Shown here: positions 26,741-38,569 of the stretch, one piece after another
Layout: every line of letters starts with the position of its first letter
Numbering within the stretch: position 1 is the first letter of the stretch
Assembly (NCBI GenBank): GCA_958496175.1
Contig: OY292276.1
Span: 32,322,449 to 32,386,448 of the forward strand
Direction of reading: 5' to 3'
DNA from: Sisyra terminalis
Taxonomy: Eukaryota; Arthropoda; Insecta; Neuroptera; Sisyridae
DNA: 64,000 nt
Notes under the pieces: model-generated
What the model was told of the DNA's origin: nothing
Databases searched by the model: none
What the model saw: the letters and a program-made list of their open reading frames with translations, nothing else
Made by a program: the position numbers and the translations under genes

Positions 26741-27517
26741 TTAAGGTTTTAGCTCTCGACCTTTATTATTTCATTATATTAGAGATTAGTAGCTCGTTGG
26801 ATTGGAAGTTAAAACATTGACGAATTAGGCTTTCGAATTGTAATTAATAGATAGTTATGTTTAAGTTTCATGCGGTTCATTGACTCATTTAAATCCTTAA
26901 ATTAGTATTCATTTTACTCCCGACAAAAAATGTAATTACACCAAGTTGCAGTTTTAATGTGAACACACAGGGTTTTTGAAGAAAATAAAGCTTATAGTAC
27001 ATTATTTTCACACAAATTCTGTGTTAAACTTTTAATTTATGCAAAAGCCTCATTTTCATTGTGTTCACTAGCTCTCATTCCCACGTCGCCATCCTTAAAA
27101 CCAATGTAATAAAATTTAAGTTGTTTAAAACATAGTTTCTTACTGGTTAATGTGTGCTAACACAGTAATGAACTACTTCGTTAGCATATTTGTCTTGTAA
27201 GTAATCCAAAAGTGCCCTCAAGTATGGACTAAATTGCCGTAATAATAATCTAAAACGATATGTGTTTGAGTAAAATGTTCACAAATGCTTTAGAGTTTAG
27301 AACATCCCACAAAGTTGATTAATTCCCAAAATGAATTGCAAATAGCATGTATTCTTCAATCATCAATGAATTCTTGGCAATTTATAAATCTTAAACAGCT
27401 TTATTTAAAAAAATAGTTTGATTTATTGAAAAGAGAAAATGTTATTAATTTTCAATATATCTATATTTACCTTTTTTCTGTTTTTGAATACTATTGTCAA
27501 GGATTTCAGTATATCTC

Positions 27518-27665
27518 TTGAGGATGTTATGGAGGTATGTCAAAATGCTATCAGACAACTTAAAATTTAGTAGAATGTTTTTTATTTAATGTGAAAAAAG
27601 CGATTCACTAAGTTCTTAAAAAGTTATTGCAACTTGATGGACGTAATAAAAAAATGCAACTTTGG
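27518..27665 (+). mobile_element. Left-end fragment of the TTAA-type element
   Basis: GAGGATGTTATGGAGGTATG, AATGCTATCAGACAAC and GTTATTGCAACTT align with the first 150 bp of the element at 19454. The flank is TTGA rather than TTAA. Confidence 0.65.
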
Positions 27666-27784
27666 TTAATATCATTAAAATTTTGCTTGAGTTTTAAAGT
27701 ATCAGATATTTATATGTTCTCATGATTCTATACTTCTATGCAGAAACATATGTATCTAATTTTCTATGGTTGGAACCAAAGGTC

Positions 27785-29235
27785 GCCAAATGGCGGACCG
27801 CGGTCCGTATCCAGACCGCCGGCCCGTTTTGTGCGAACCGTGAAAACACAGCGACTTCCACTACTGAGTACGAACTTTAATAATAATGTATCCGCCTAAA
27901 AATGTATAGTAAAAATATATTACTCTTGTTGACGTTAATTCGAAAACGACCGGCTGAAGTTACGCCTTGGCTATGGATAAATCATACGATCATACGATAT
28001 CACTGATATGGCACATTATTTTTGTACCTAACCTGGACCCAACAAGAGAAGCTTTTATTGAGAAGATATTGGTTCTTTTGTCGCTACTAGGAAGAACCCA
28101 AAGAGAAGACATAATCAAAGCAGTGATGGATTATTTTGACAAAGATGAGTTAGACTTATAAAAGCTTTTATCGGTAACTACTAACGATGCGCCAACCAAC
28201 GATTGGGAGTACAAAAGGGCTAGTTCACCTGTCGAGTAGCAATACAAGGTGCAATGAAAATTTGATTTCCTACCACTGTATTATTCACCAAACTGCTTTA
28301 CTGCAAACTAAATCATAATTTTGAGCATATTATGCAAGAATAAATGAAAATAGTAAATTTTCACCCTGCGAAATCATCACTGCAACATCGTGATTTGAAG
28401 TCACTTTGATAAAGTTGATGCACAATATGACGATCTACTGTTGCATAATAATGTGAGATGGTTAAGTAAAGGCTGCGTTTTAAAAATATTCTTCAGCATT
28501 TTAGAACACTTGAAGACACATCTTTTCAACAGTGATCAGACTTCAACAAATACCTACTTAAGTTTTCTAAACAGAAAAGAAAATATAGTTGCCATTGCTT
28601 TCTTGACGAATCATTTTAAACATATCAATGACCTGAGCCTTAAACTTCAAGGCAAGGTAAAGCTTGTATGGGATTTCATGTCAGAAGTAAAAAAATTTTC
28701 ATGAAAGTTCAATATCTTTATTAATAATCTTGGTATTGAATGCTTACACTTTCCCAATTTAAATATAATAACCAACAGTGACAACGAGATTGACCTCAAC
28801 CAATACAAGACATTCATCACGGATCTTAAATCGGATTTTTGAAAAAGATTCACAAATTAAAAAAAAAATTATAAAGTTATAGAAATAGTCAGCAGCATTT
28901 ACTCTTTGCATCCTGATGGTGAATGGACTAACGAAGCTGCATTTGTTTTCGGGAATGATAAAACTACTCTGCAGATGGAAATGATCGATTTCCAAGAAAA
29001 TACAATTTTAAAACACAAACATGTGGAAGTTTCCAGTGAAAAAATTTGGATAAAATTTGTACGGGGTAGTAAATAATCTGAAATATAAAAATTAGGTTTG
29101 AAATTTCTTACTTTGTTTGGGTCAACATATATTTGTGAAGCAGCATTTTTAACACTGCACTTCATTAAAAATAAATTTCAATCTCGACTTATTGATGAAC
29201 ATCTTCAGAATTTAATGTCAATAAATGTTGTGTGA
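27785..29235 (+). pseudogene. Decayed hAT transposon with transposase remnant (GTF2IRD2/ZBED-like)
   Basis: The left end carries GGTCGCCAAATGG followed by the palindrome CGGACCGCGGTCCG (27794-27807), a style common at hAT ends. Translated pieces then follow in the order of GTF2IRD2/ZBED-type hAT transposases: KAVMDYFDKDELDL; LLSVTTNDAP; a decayed stretch; NNVRWLSKGCVLKIFF (from 28447); LNRKENIVAIAFLTNHFKHI; LSLKLQGKVKLVWDFMSEV (to 28704). Stops and frameshifts separate them. The dimerisation segment continues to about 29235 in broken frames (FLTLFGSTYICEAAF-like). No active protein is possible. I did not find a clear right terminal repeat. Confidence 0.75.
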
Positions 29236-30796
29236 ACCATGATGGTCATTTCATTTCTTAAAAAAGATCCCGAGCAAAACTTATTAGTTACCCCTGGCTT
29301 ACACATTTTACTTTACAAGCGTCCTTTATCTTCATGAGTCAACTTTCTTATCTTTTATAATTTATATAATATATTTGCTTTTTCGTTTTCTTCTGTGTAA
29401 GCTTCATAATAGAATTTCTTATTTATTTTTTTTATGTTCCGGAATGGTCTGATACTTTGAGAACTCTTTGACTCTCTTTGAAAATGATTTTTTTTTTGTA
29501 TAAAGTGCAATGACGACTCCGAAGAATATTATTTCGATATTCTTCTTTTGAACCTTAACATAGGAGAATAGCGAAGGTTAAAGTTCCACGAAAGTATAAG
29601 AGAATTTTCTTAAGCCTCTAAAACTCTTAATTTTCAGCACAGATGTAATAAAAGATCGTATGTTTCTAATAATTTTTATTTATTTATCGCTTTGATTATC
29701 GTTTCTTAAAATTGTTAATGCTATAACTAATTAAGGAATAATAAAGCTTTGTTGTTCAATATTTTTATCTTAATAATGTTTATTTATAATTTTCTTTTTC
29801 TATTTCATTAACTTTTACATCCGATAAAGCTTATTAAAATGTTAACATTTTACAGTTCGTAGAAAAAAATATTAATATAAATCCTCATTATAAAATATAA
29901 TATTTATTTTCATGTAGTAAAATCCTTTGAACTTTGCGTCTAATAAATTTAATGAATCAATAGTTCAATTAGAGTGCGTCTCCTTGCTTTAGATGTCTGT
30001 TTTTTCTTCATCTACAATTTTCTCGTGAACTTTGCTTTGTGAAGAACCTAAACTCAATGGAAGGAAATAATACGAACCACGTAATTGAAAAAGGACAAAT
30101 CGTAATAAATTAAAACAAATTCACCTTCTAGCTACTCATGTGCTTTCAAGTTTCTTTCATCATTTCAATACATTAATTTATATCAGGTATTTATGGGAAA
30201 AAAATATTCTATATTGCAGAATCGTTACGCAAATATTACTAAGAAAAGAGGAAACGGTTTTATACAACTTGACTAATTAAAATTAAAATGTTTTTAATAA
30301 TGCATTTTGCATATTATGAGTTTGTTAACTATGATATTTAGAAAACAAAAAAGTATTCTTTTTTTTTAATTTTCATGTTATAAAAGGAAATGAATTTCGG
30401 TGACCCCAGTCTCAAACATTAATCGATTTTGGCTTTTCCAAACCATATTGAGAACTTATAGTAAGCAGCTTTGTTAGCCTCAGTGGAATCAACCATCGGC
30501 TTAGGAAATTATGTAATTTACGATTGAATTCAAGTAGGTAGTGGGTTCCATGTTGTTTATATAAGTACAGGATTGTATTAAACTGTACATGTCAGTTTTA
30601 ATATTAGTTGTATTTATTTACTCTGCTCTTGTTTCGAGAGTTTCAACAAAAAAAAATGATTTTCCAAACCAAACACAACATTTAAAGTTGAACATTACAA
30701 TATTATATAATACTGTAGGTTTTTAAAGAAATAGCATTCTTTTGTAATGAGATAATCCCCGAAAATTCGTTTGCTTGATATAGAATTTTGTTCCTA
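29236..30796. other. AT-rich intergenic DNA
   Basis: A weak tRNA-SINE-like trace (CTCAGTGGAATCAACC, then AGTAGGTAGTGGGTTCCATG) lies near 30,478-30,556. Otherwise nothing recognised. Confidence 0.4.
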
Positions 30797-31301
30797 GGCT
30801 AGATTAAACCAAATGAACATGATTTAAAAATAATTTAAAATGTCTTAAAAACGTTCTAAACTAATTTGAAAACATAATGTAGCTGTTAATTTTGAATTTT
30901 ACTTTTTAAATTTTAAAAAATATTTATTCAAAAAATCTTTCAATTCAAAATACTTAAAATGAGCTTTTATTGATCCGGTATCAAAATGACGTCACAATAC
31001 GAAACTTCAAAATCCAATGGATGTTTACTTATGACGATTGTACTTAAATACAAAGGCACAGGTTGTGAAATCGTTTAAACTATATGTTAAGTATTTAAAT
31101 AATTTACAACCAACATGACTATTTCCAAGGAATAAAATTATAGTAATTTTAAGGTATAAATTGTTTTGCATTGCGAAAAATATCAAAAATTGGATAAATT
31201 ATTACTATTTCTATGGTAACCGTGCAATGATCTGTTTATATCTCGCTTTCAATACGCGAACTGATGCGTACTGTGACGTCACAAGACACCCATAGCCGCA
31301 C

Positions 31302-31917
31302 CGGTATAAGCTTGGATCAGGAACATCGAGATATTCCGAACTGAAGAGAACTATTCCGAATGGGTACGTATTGTTCATTCGAATGCAATTTGTACGTAAA
31401 CTTTGACATGCCAGAAATGAAGAGGTGACGTTTATTTTCAAATATAAGTATATTTATATTATAATATGTAAAAGTAAAGTTTCGTCTCAAGTCTATTTTA
31501 GCACACCCACAATCTGCCAACATTGCATTTTCGATTTTGTTTTTAATTTAATTCACCATATTTTTGTTAATTCAATTCTAATATGGTATAATTCTTTCTT
31601 TTTTGGGTAAATTTTTATTATGGACCGATTTAATCGCGAATTAAATTAAAACAAAGTCGAAAATGCAGCGTTGTCAAATTGTGGGTGTGCTGAAATGGAC
31701 TTGAACCAAAGCAAACTTTATTTAGAAAATTTAATTTTACAGATTTTATATAATACAGTATAAATACATACTTGAAAATAACAGTCGCTACTTCATTTCT
31801 GACATGTCAAAATTTACGCACAAATTGCATTCGAGTGAACAATACGTACAGGAATAATATCGAAACCATTCGAAAACAGTTCTCAAATTTCGACGTTCCT
31901 GATCCAAGCTTATACCG
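31302..31917. mobile_element. 616-bp fold-back transposon inserted in repeat copy 2
   Basis: The ends CGGTATAAGCTTGGATCAGG and its exact complement bound the element. CCGCAC at 31296-31301 and 31918-31923 is the target duplication. The two arms match for about 190 bp (for example ACGTATTGTTCA, TCGAATGCAATTTGT, TTTTGACATG). A smaller hairpin MITE occupies the centre (31485-31705). No coding capacity is seen. Confidence 0.9.
31485..31705. mobile_element. Hairpin MITE family (GGGTGTGCT type) nested in the fold-back element
   Basis: Arms CAAGTCTATTTTAGCACACC and its complement enclose AATGTTGCATT-like and ATTTAATTC/GAATTAAAT blocks. The same design recurs at 44249-44454, 46752-46990, 54384-54608, 54768-54979 and 54990-55160. 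Confidence 0.85.
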
Positions 31918-32055
31918 CCGCACCCATTGTTTTCGAACTTTCATTTGCTCATAAAAATTTTAATTTTTCTGCCAAATACAAGTTTTTTATAACTAGGAAT
32001 TGGTTTTTCCTCATACTTATAATATCCTACATCGTTTAAAAAAATAAGAAATGCA

Positions 32056-34109
32056 TATGTTCTTTTGTTAACAAAGAAAAAAGTAGTGTTTAAACATTTC
32101 TCATTAAACAAAAGTAATAGGGGTCCACTTAAATTAATTAAGTACAATAGCAAAATAAATAATAAAAATAATAAAATAATAAAAAATTAAATATTTGAAT
32201 GAATCATTTAGCAAATGATATTCAATAACATGATTGGTTCATTCATCCTCCTCCGTTCCTACCTACATTTCCGAAATTATTTTTTTAACACTAATTACAT
32301 AACCGTGTCTGTTCACTTTGCGCATTTAAATATTTTTTTTACCAACTTAACAAACATCAACTTCATAGATTGAAATACGTTAGTGAATTCATAAAACAGT
32401 TGAAGGTTTTTTATGTCATGTTACATACCGTTTAAAAGTAGTATTCACACCATTGTCGTGTTATAAACCGCTTAGACAATTTTGTTTTGACTTATCTTAA
32501 TTTTATGAAATTTTTGGAACTTGTCAAAAAAAAATTGAACAACCATATGATTAAAAATATTCTTTTGCAACTAAAAGATAGCGAATTGTTTCTCTTTCTC
32601 TATTTATTTGGGGTGGAGAGCGATGTATTCATTTTGTATTTTTGTGAAATGTATATATAACCAAATGTTAATCACAAGTATAATTAATATTACTAGTCTT
32701 ACTAGATTAATTGCTTAATGACGTAATGTATGATTTTCGTGTTCACCATTAATTTTTTTAACTAAAACGGTAATTACGCTTTGAAATGCAATACGGGGGA
32801 TTTACTTAAATAGAAAACCTATTCGAAATCGCTAGGACTGTTCTTATATTGCACAAATATAGGTACGTAATATGGGTACCTATTCTTAAAATATTTTCGG
32901 TTGTACCAAAATTTTTTTGTGCAAAGCAAAATAGCAGTATTAGCTTATATTGGTACAAAATTATTATTTACCCTAATGTTAGTCAAATTTTATTTAGGCT
33001 CCTTCCCCATTGACCGTATAATTGTATACTAAATCATTATACATATTAGATTATTTATAAAAATTGGGACAAAGGGGTTTGGGATTTTCAAATTAAGCTT
33101 TTTTATTAGGGAATTTCATTTTTCAACCCTCAAGATACCTTAACAAAATTCCTAAAGAAAAAAATTGATTCCAATAGTTCCTATAATCAAAAATCAAAAT
33201 TCATTTTTTTCCAATTCATTAACAACCCCATAAAAAAGGCACTTTAAATGTTCAAAAAACCCATTAGCTTAAAGTTATTAAAGGTAACTAAGGCACTTTA
33301 ATTGTAATGATTTCAAAATGCCTCTAAATGCCTTTTTTAATAGGGAATCGCTTGAAAATTATTTTCATAATTAAACAAGTCATGTGTGAAAGACCTAAGT
33401 GACTTTCCTAACATAAGAACCATTGTGACAAAACCGTAAGTTTTGGGGTGCCATTAGAAACTACAGCATACAAATGAACAAAAAATCTAAAAAAGTTGGC
33501 AATAAGTCTTATTAAAACAATAATGTAGGTACTTTTGTAGAAATTAGTTAAAAGTTTTGAAGTTCAAATAAAGTCTAAAAGTTTCTTGTTATATTTTACG
33601 AGTTATTTTCATTTTTAGAAACAAGATTATCAAACTCTTATCGACCAATAAAAATGTAACCCACAAAATATATTCATATAAGTGCTATAGCAAATTGGCA
33701 TAACAATGTCGTACAGTTTAAATGTAAATTAGATTACTTAATGGAACTGATACTATCCAATTGCTGCATACACATGCAATGCAAAGGAGAGACATTGTGC
33801 AATGTTAAATCGAACTGTTATGCCAGCATAAAACACTGTAGGGAACCATAGGGGACACAGTATATACCACTATCAATTAAAACTAAAGTCTGTGTACGTA
33901 CGAACTTGTATTTACACGTTTCATTTCATTTGAAAATAATAAAATTGATTTAGATATTTTTTTCAAGAGGAAGTTTAATTGAATTTAAATGCGTAGGTAC
34001 TTCCTTTTTCTCGAAGCATTAGAATCTCAATGACTTATATGTTAAAACTAAGAATGATGGAATGTTTTTTACCAAAAAAAAAATGGACAGAGAATTGTGG
34101 ATGTTATTT
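32056..34109. other. AT-rich intergenic DNA
   Basis: No supported coding or RNA feature; A/T runs and short frames only. Confidence 0.5.
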
Positions 34110-34520
34110 TTGGGGATTTGTCCGAACTTCAAAGGGATGTGGCAGCGGGGGGTGAGTTATGGGGGTAGTTATAATGGGATGATGGGGTTTTCGTAACACG
34201 ACGCCTGCATCAGACACGTCGCGAGCATGACGTGCATGTACATTACCTCGTACGTGAATTCAGTACTTGCTGCAATGTTCTCACATACTATCTCTCTTCC
34301 TTTACTGAAATATCCATACACAGACACCATATAATATGTCCGTATTCCTTATACTGTCACAACATGCACTCGGTAATGACGTAAATATAACCAGCACACA
34401 AAACCACCCTTAAAGCGACCACATCATCATCAACCTCATCATCATCATCATAGCTCCCTTGGCTCTCAATCCAAATGAAAATAGGAACTAAAAAGCGACC
34501 CAACATTTTTCGACCCCACC
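34110..34520. promoter_or_regulatory. Less AT-rich island with an ATC microsatellite, possible regulatory block
   Basis: This segment breaks the AT-rich background with CGACGCCTGCATCAGACACG, GACGTGCATGTACATTACCT and several palindromic GTAC/GCATGC-like sites, followed by (ATC)n near 34427-34450. No long ORF is present. Base composition is the only direct evidence. Confidence 0.25.
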
Positions 34521-35474
34521 TCTCATTTTCCTATCACTAAAGTATGAGATGAGCCTTTGATATATTTTGCAGATAATACCCGTAACAATAATTTGCTGCT
34601 AAAACAGAAAATAAATTCCAAAAAAATATCGTAACCCCTTTCGTACAGTGACAACAATTTATCGAGTTGGCTCATTTACACCTGCTTGATTTATATTTCA
34701 CAATAAAACGTTTTAAATCGATTTATCTCGTACGAAACATAAAGCGATGAAAAACTTTATAATATATTTTATTTAATCGGATAAAAAAAGTGAGCATAGA
34801 CGAAGTTTACGAGCATAACAAAATAGTTGACACGTGTTTTATTTCTTATTTATCAACTTGCAGGTGTTCTGTGCTTGGAAAGCTTCGCGAGCTTAACTTG
34901 GATAACAAGCATAAAGTATATTTAGTTTCACGGTTAAATGTAGTTTATTATCGTGACGTTACAACTTACAAAGTTATTAGACGCACACTATCCAGAAAAT
35001 TATCAACAACATTTTTCCGGATATATAAATCTCTTTATGGGTTTAATTAATAGAAATATTAATGTTCCGTAATAACTCAAATCATTTTTTCTTTAAATTC
35101 CCAATAAAATTTCAAATATGTACAATTTTTAATGAAAAACTATATCCCTTAAGGGTTTTTTATATTAAAGAACCTAATAAAACCAAAAGGAAGATTAAAT
35201 TTTAAGTTTGCTCATATATCATTATCGTTGAACATAATATTGACTATTGAAAATTGCTATGTTACAATATGAAAGCATATATGAAAGCTTATAACGATAT
35301 TCTTTGCAATTAATAATCATTGTTTTATAGTACATCTCTGTGGGAAATACCCGTTATAAGTTCCTACGGAACTTGACATCTTTTTTAAGTTCAATTCTTT
35401 TTTCGGTGGAACCGAAAACTGTAAACATCATTTGTAACGACCGTAGTTCTCTTTTCACATTCATGTTTTTGATG

Positions 35475-36397
35475 ATGTATAGTAGGGTGGTCCTTAATAA
35501 GATTGTTTTCGGATTTCTTTGCTCCCAGGGGGTCAAATACTTCCAAATTAATAAAAAAAAATCTTTGAAAATTTGAGCTCTTAATATTAACTTTAAGATA
35601 GTCCACTTTCCGACTTAAGTTTCTTATGGAAATAACGTGGGAAAAATTTAATTTGTTCTTTAGAACTCCATAACTCAGCGACAAATTAATCGAAAGTAAC
35701 TAATCGCGTCTTATTTATTGTAAATTTAACGTTCTACAAAAAAGAACTCTTATGATTTTTCGCTAAATCTATTGGTTTAAGAGTTATTGGCTTAAGAATG
35801 CGGCACTAATGGTCAATGAATGTATAATACATTTTTTAACTGAACAACGGAAAGATGGTAGAGTTGGTTACATAGCTAATATAGAATCTGATGACAATGA
35901 ACAAGAACAAAAAATGAAGGATGAACTACAACAGCTACGTCGTGAAAAATCACAAGAATAATATTATATTTGCTTCATTTTGATCATACATAGAAATTTT
36001 GCATAAGAAATTTGAAATATTTCGTAAAATTAAGTATTTACTTAATAATTATAGTTGATAATATTAATAATTATATAATAATTAAACTTTGAGCTCGAAT
36101 GACTCTTTAGCCAATAGATTTAGCGAAAAATTATAAGAGCTCTTTTTTGTAGAGCGTTAATTTTACAATAAACATGACACGATTAGTTCCTTTCGATTTA
36201 TTTGTCGCTGAGTTATGGAATTCTAAAAAAAAAAAAAACAAAAACCCCACGTTATTTCCCTAAAAACCTTAATTTGGAAAGTTAATATTAAGAGCTTAAA
36301 TTTTCAGAATTTTTTTTTTATCGATTTGGAAGCATTTGAGCCCCTGGGAGCAAAGAAATTCAAAAACACCCCTATTAAGGATCACCCTAATGTATAG
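35475..36397. mobile_element. Long fold-back transposon with 8-bp target duplication
   Basis: ATGTATAG at 35475-35482 and 36390-36397 flanks an element of 907 bp that starts TAGGGTGGTCCTTAATA and ends with the matching complement. The arms are about 300 bp each and well conserved (TTTCTTTGCTCCCAGGGG, TAACTCAGCGACAAATTAAT, CGCTAAATCTATTGG). The core (about 35,795-36,095) is unique and contains a short open frame. The 8-bp duplication points to hAT or P-type transposition. Confidence 0.88.
35809..35961 (+). CDS. 50-codon open frame in the core of the fold-back element
   Basis: ATG at 35809 runs to TAA at 35959-35961. The product begins MVNECIIHFLTEQRKDGRV and ends MKDELQQLRREKSQE. It is hydrophilic, acidic then basic, and its last 20 residues are predicted helical or coiled coil. 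The frame stays open upstream into the left arm, so it may be the last exon of a captured host gene or the tail of the parent transposase. I do not recognise the family. Without homologues, chance cannot be excluded. Confidence 0.3.
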   Translation: MVNECIIHFLTEQRKDGRVGYIANIESDDNEQEQKMKDELQQLRREKSQE

Positions 36398-36497
36398 CCT
36401 GCCTAGTATATACTTGCTAGGCGCAACTTAGGAAAATTTTGAAGTCGAATAGTGATAGTACTAAGTGTTACTATTGAAGCGATTTGAGCGCTTTGAC

Positions 36498-36575
36498 AAT
36501 GGATGTATAAAATTTCACGAAGATCAGTTATGTAGTTTAGGCGTGAAAACATAATAAACAAATATTTTCGAATTT
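36498..36575 (+). repeat. Retroelement-tail-like repeat, copy 1
   Basis: AATGGATGTATAAAATTTCA followed by GATCAGTTATGTAGTTTAGG and CGTGAAAACATAA is repeated at 37323-37400 and resembles the 3' ends of insect LINEs, which often carry GGCGTGAAA...AACAAAC. Confidence 0.5.
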
Positions 36576-37322
36576 ACTCTGAAACAGTAAATTGTTAAAA
36601 GAAAACATCGTGTTATTTAGTTCATCTCATATATTTTGCTTTAAAAAATTAACAGTTTTTACAGACAAGCAAAAAATTAAAAACAAAAGATATTTTAATA
36701 TTAATTTAACAAATCCCTGCAGGCATATTTAAGAACCGTTTAATTTTTTATGTACCATTTTTGTTTTTATTCTAATACCTACTATATACCTCATAAAATT
36801 TATTAATAATCAATGCTAAAGAAAAATAAAAATTTAAAATACCATTTATAAAGTATTTTTAACGTTTTTTATCATTTTTTAGTGTTAACTGAAATAATAA
36901 GGTATTCATTTTTATAGATTACTTGGCGTTGCTGTTAATATACAATTATCGTTGAACTTTATACAAGTAAGACAGTATTAGAGGACAAAACAGGATAATT
37001 TTTTCCATAACAAATCGGTGTTTATGATAACTGAGAATTCGATTGTGAACAATGAATCTTTTATATTAAAGAGTAGACTCTACGGTATTCTACGTGAATT
37101 AAAAAAAAAGCGATTAAAAATACATAAATAGCAATTTAATCAAAAATTTGGCGAATATAATTATTTCCGAAAAATACTTTTTATAATGTACTTATTGTAA
37201 CATTAGATAGCGTTTGGTTTGTTATTAAGAAATTTTCAATAGACCCTTTTTTATGTCATTCGAAAACAATATTATTCTCCATGTTAAAAGTTATCCTATG
37301 TTTTTTTCTGTTTCTCTGATAA

Positions 37323-37400
37323 TGGATGTATAAAATTTCACGGTGATCAGTTAAGTAGTTTAGGCGTGAAAACATAACAAACAAACAAATATTTTCATAT
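37323..37400 (+). repeat. Retroelement-tail-like repeat, copy 2
   Basis: The same 75-bp sequence as at 36498, ending in CATAACAAACAAACAAATA. The interval between the two copies (about 750 bp) has no ORF I recognise. Confidence 0.5.
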
Positions 37401-38262
37401 TCGTATTTATAATTTTATAAAAATAAAATAGGATGTAAGGCAAAGGTGTGTTTTCTAGCCGTGTTTTATGAAAGGTAATATACCAATCTATAGTAAGAAT
37501 GTTTGGAGGCAATAGTTTCATGTTTTTTTTAGGTTCAGCACAACCTAAAATAATATTTTCCACCTTTTTCTAATTCCTCGTCACTATGCTTCCCACGATA
37601 TTGTTCCAAATAAGTGGTTCTATCCATTACAGGGTTACATAAGTTTAATTGGGTAAAAATGATGTTTTCAATTTTTTTTCCATATAAAAAGTAAAATATT
37701 TTAATCAAACTTTTTATTGTCTTAAGCATACACTTTTGGAAAAGAATTTTTGAAATTTTCGTAGAAAAATATTTAAAACTTCGCCATTGCAACGTCATTT
37801 TCGGTGATCTCTCGGAAAAAATATACAGCTACTGAACTCGTAACCGGATCATCTGAAGTGAAAAACAAAATAGGTTTTTTAGTTAAAACCATAAACTAGA
37901 ACTTGGACTTATATATATATACATTGGACTTTTAAATAACAATATTTAAAATAATAAAAAAAATAATAATATATAAGAAACTGGCTAATGCCTGCGACTT
38001 CTTCTGCGTAAAGTAAGTGTTGATTATATTTTATTTTTAGATTTGCTGTTTGCTGTGGTATATGAAAATTTTTATTTTTCTTATTTCTTTTATGAAAAAC
38101 ATAATCATACTTAAAACACTATTTTGTCGACTTTAAGAAAACACTTTTAACAAACTGTTGCTTAGAATAAAATAGTTGTCGGTAATGATCAACATATTTT
38201 CAAAAAATATTTATAAATATCTAAAAAGAGTTTGTCTACTACCTACGGTATACCTATACCTA

Positions 38263-38280
38263 CGGTAGGTATACCTACCG
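38263..38280. repeat. Perfect 18-bp palindrome in a TACC-rich block
   Basis: CGGTAGGTATACCTACCG is its own complement. The 25 bp before it repeats the same units (CTACGGTATACCTATACC). Confidence 0.7.
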
Positions 38281-38569
38281 TGAACAAAAAAATCCATAAA
38301 TCAATCAGCATATATACATAAATAAAAAATATCGTCAAGTTCAATAAAGTGGGTCTTAATTATAACTTAAAACAATCAAAAGTTTTCAAAAATACTTACG
38401 TCAAAATATCAGAAGTTAAGGATCTAGATTTTTGAATATTAGTAGGAATCCTATACGATTTGATGTATGCCTTTTGCTCTGAACCAATTTTTGTCCAACA
38501 ATATAACATCTTTAATTTTTTATTATTTTTTTTTGCAATGAACTATATCTAAACAATTAGCTCTCTATT

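Larger units (their letters stand above)
30797..32055 (+). repeat. 650-bp repeat family, copy 2, interrupted by a fold-back element
   Basis: The family sequence runs to 31301, is interrupted by the 616-bp inverted-repeat element at 31302-31917, and resumes through CATTTGCTCATAAAAATTTT to about 32055. TGACGTCA palindromes lie at 30987-30994 and 31274-31281. Confidence 0.85.
36576..38569. other. AT-rich intergenic DNA
   Basis: Two overlapping minus-strand frames (37360-37798) contain RTTYLEQYRGKHSDEELEKG, which looks protein-like but gives no family I can name. The retroelement-tail repeat at 37.32 kb is listed separately. Confidence 0.4.

Noticed and set aside
34427..34450. CRISPR-like or telomere-like array
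   Set aside because: It is an ordinary (ATC)n microsatellite; no spacer structure exists, and the sequence is eukaryotic.
34790..35050. 86-codon open frame, plus strand
   Set aside because: No family resemblance; long frames of this size occur by chance over 64 kb in six frames.
37360..37798. Coding exon on the minus strand (RTTYLEQYRGKHSDEELEKG)
   Set aside because: It looks protein-like but the frame is broken by overlapping alternatives and I cannot place it in a family.
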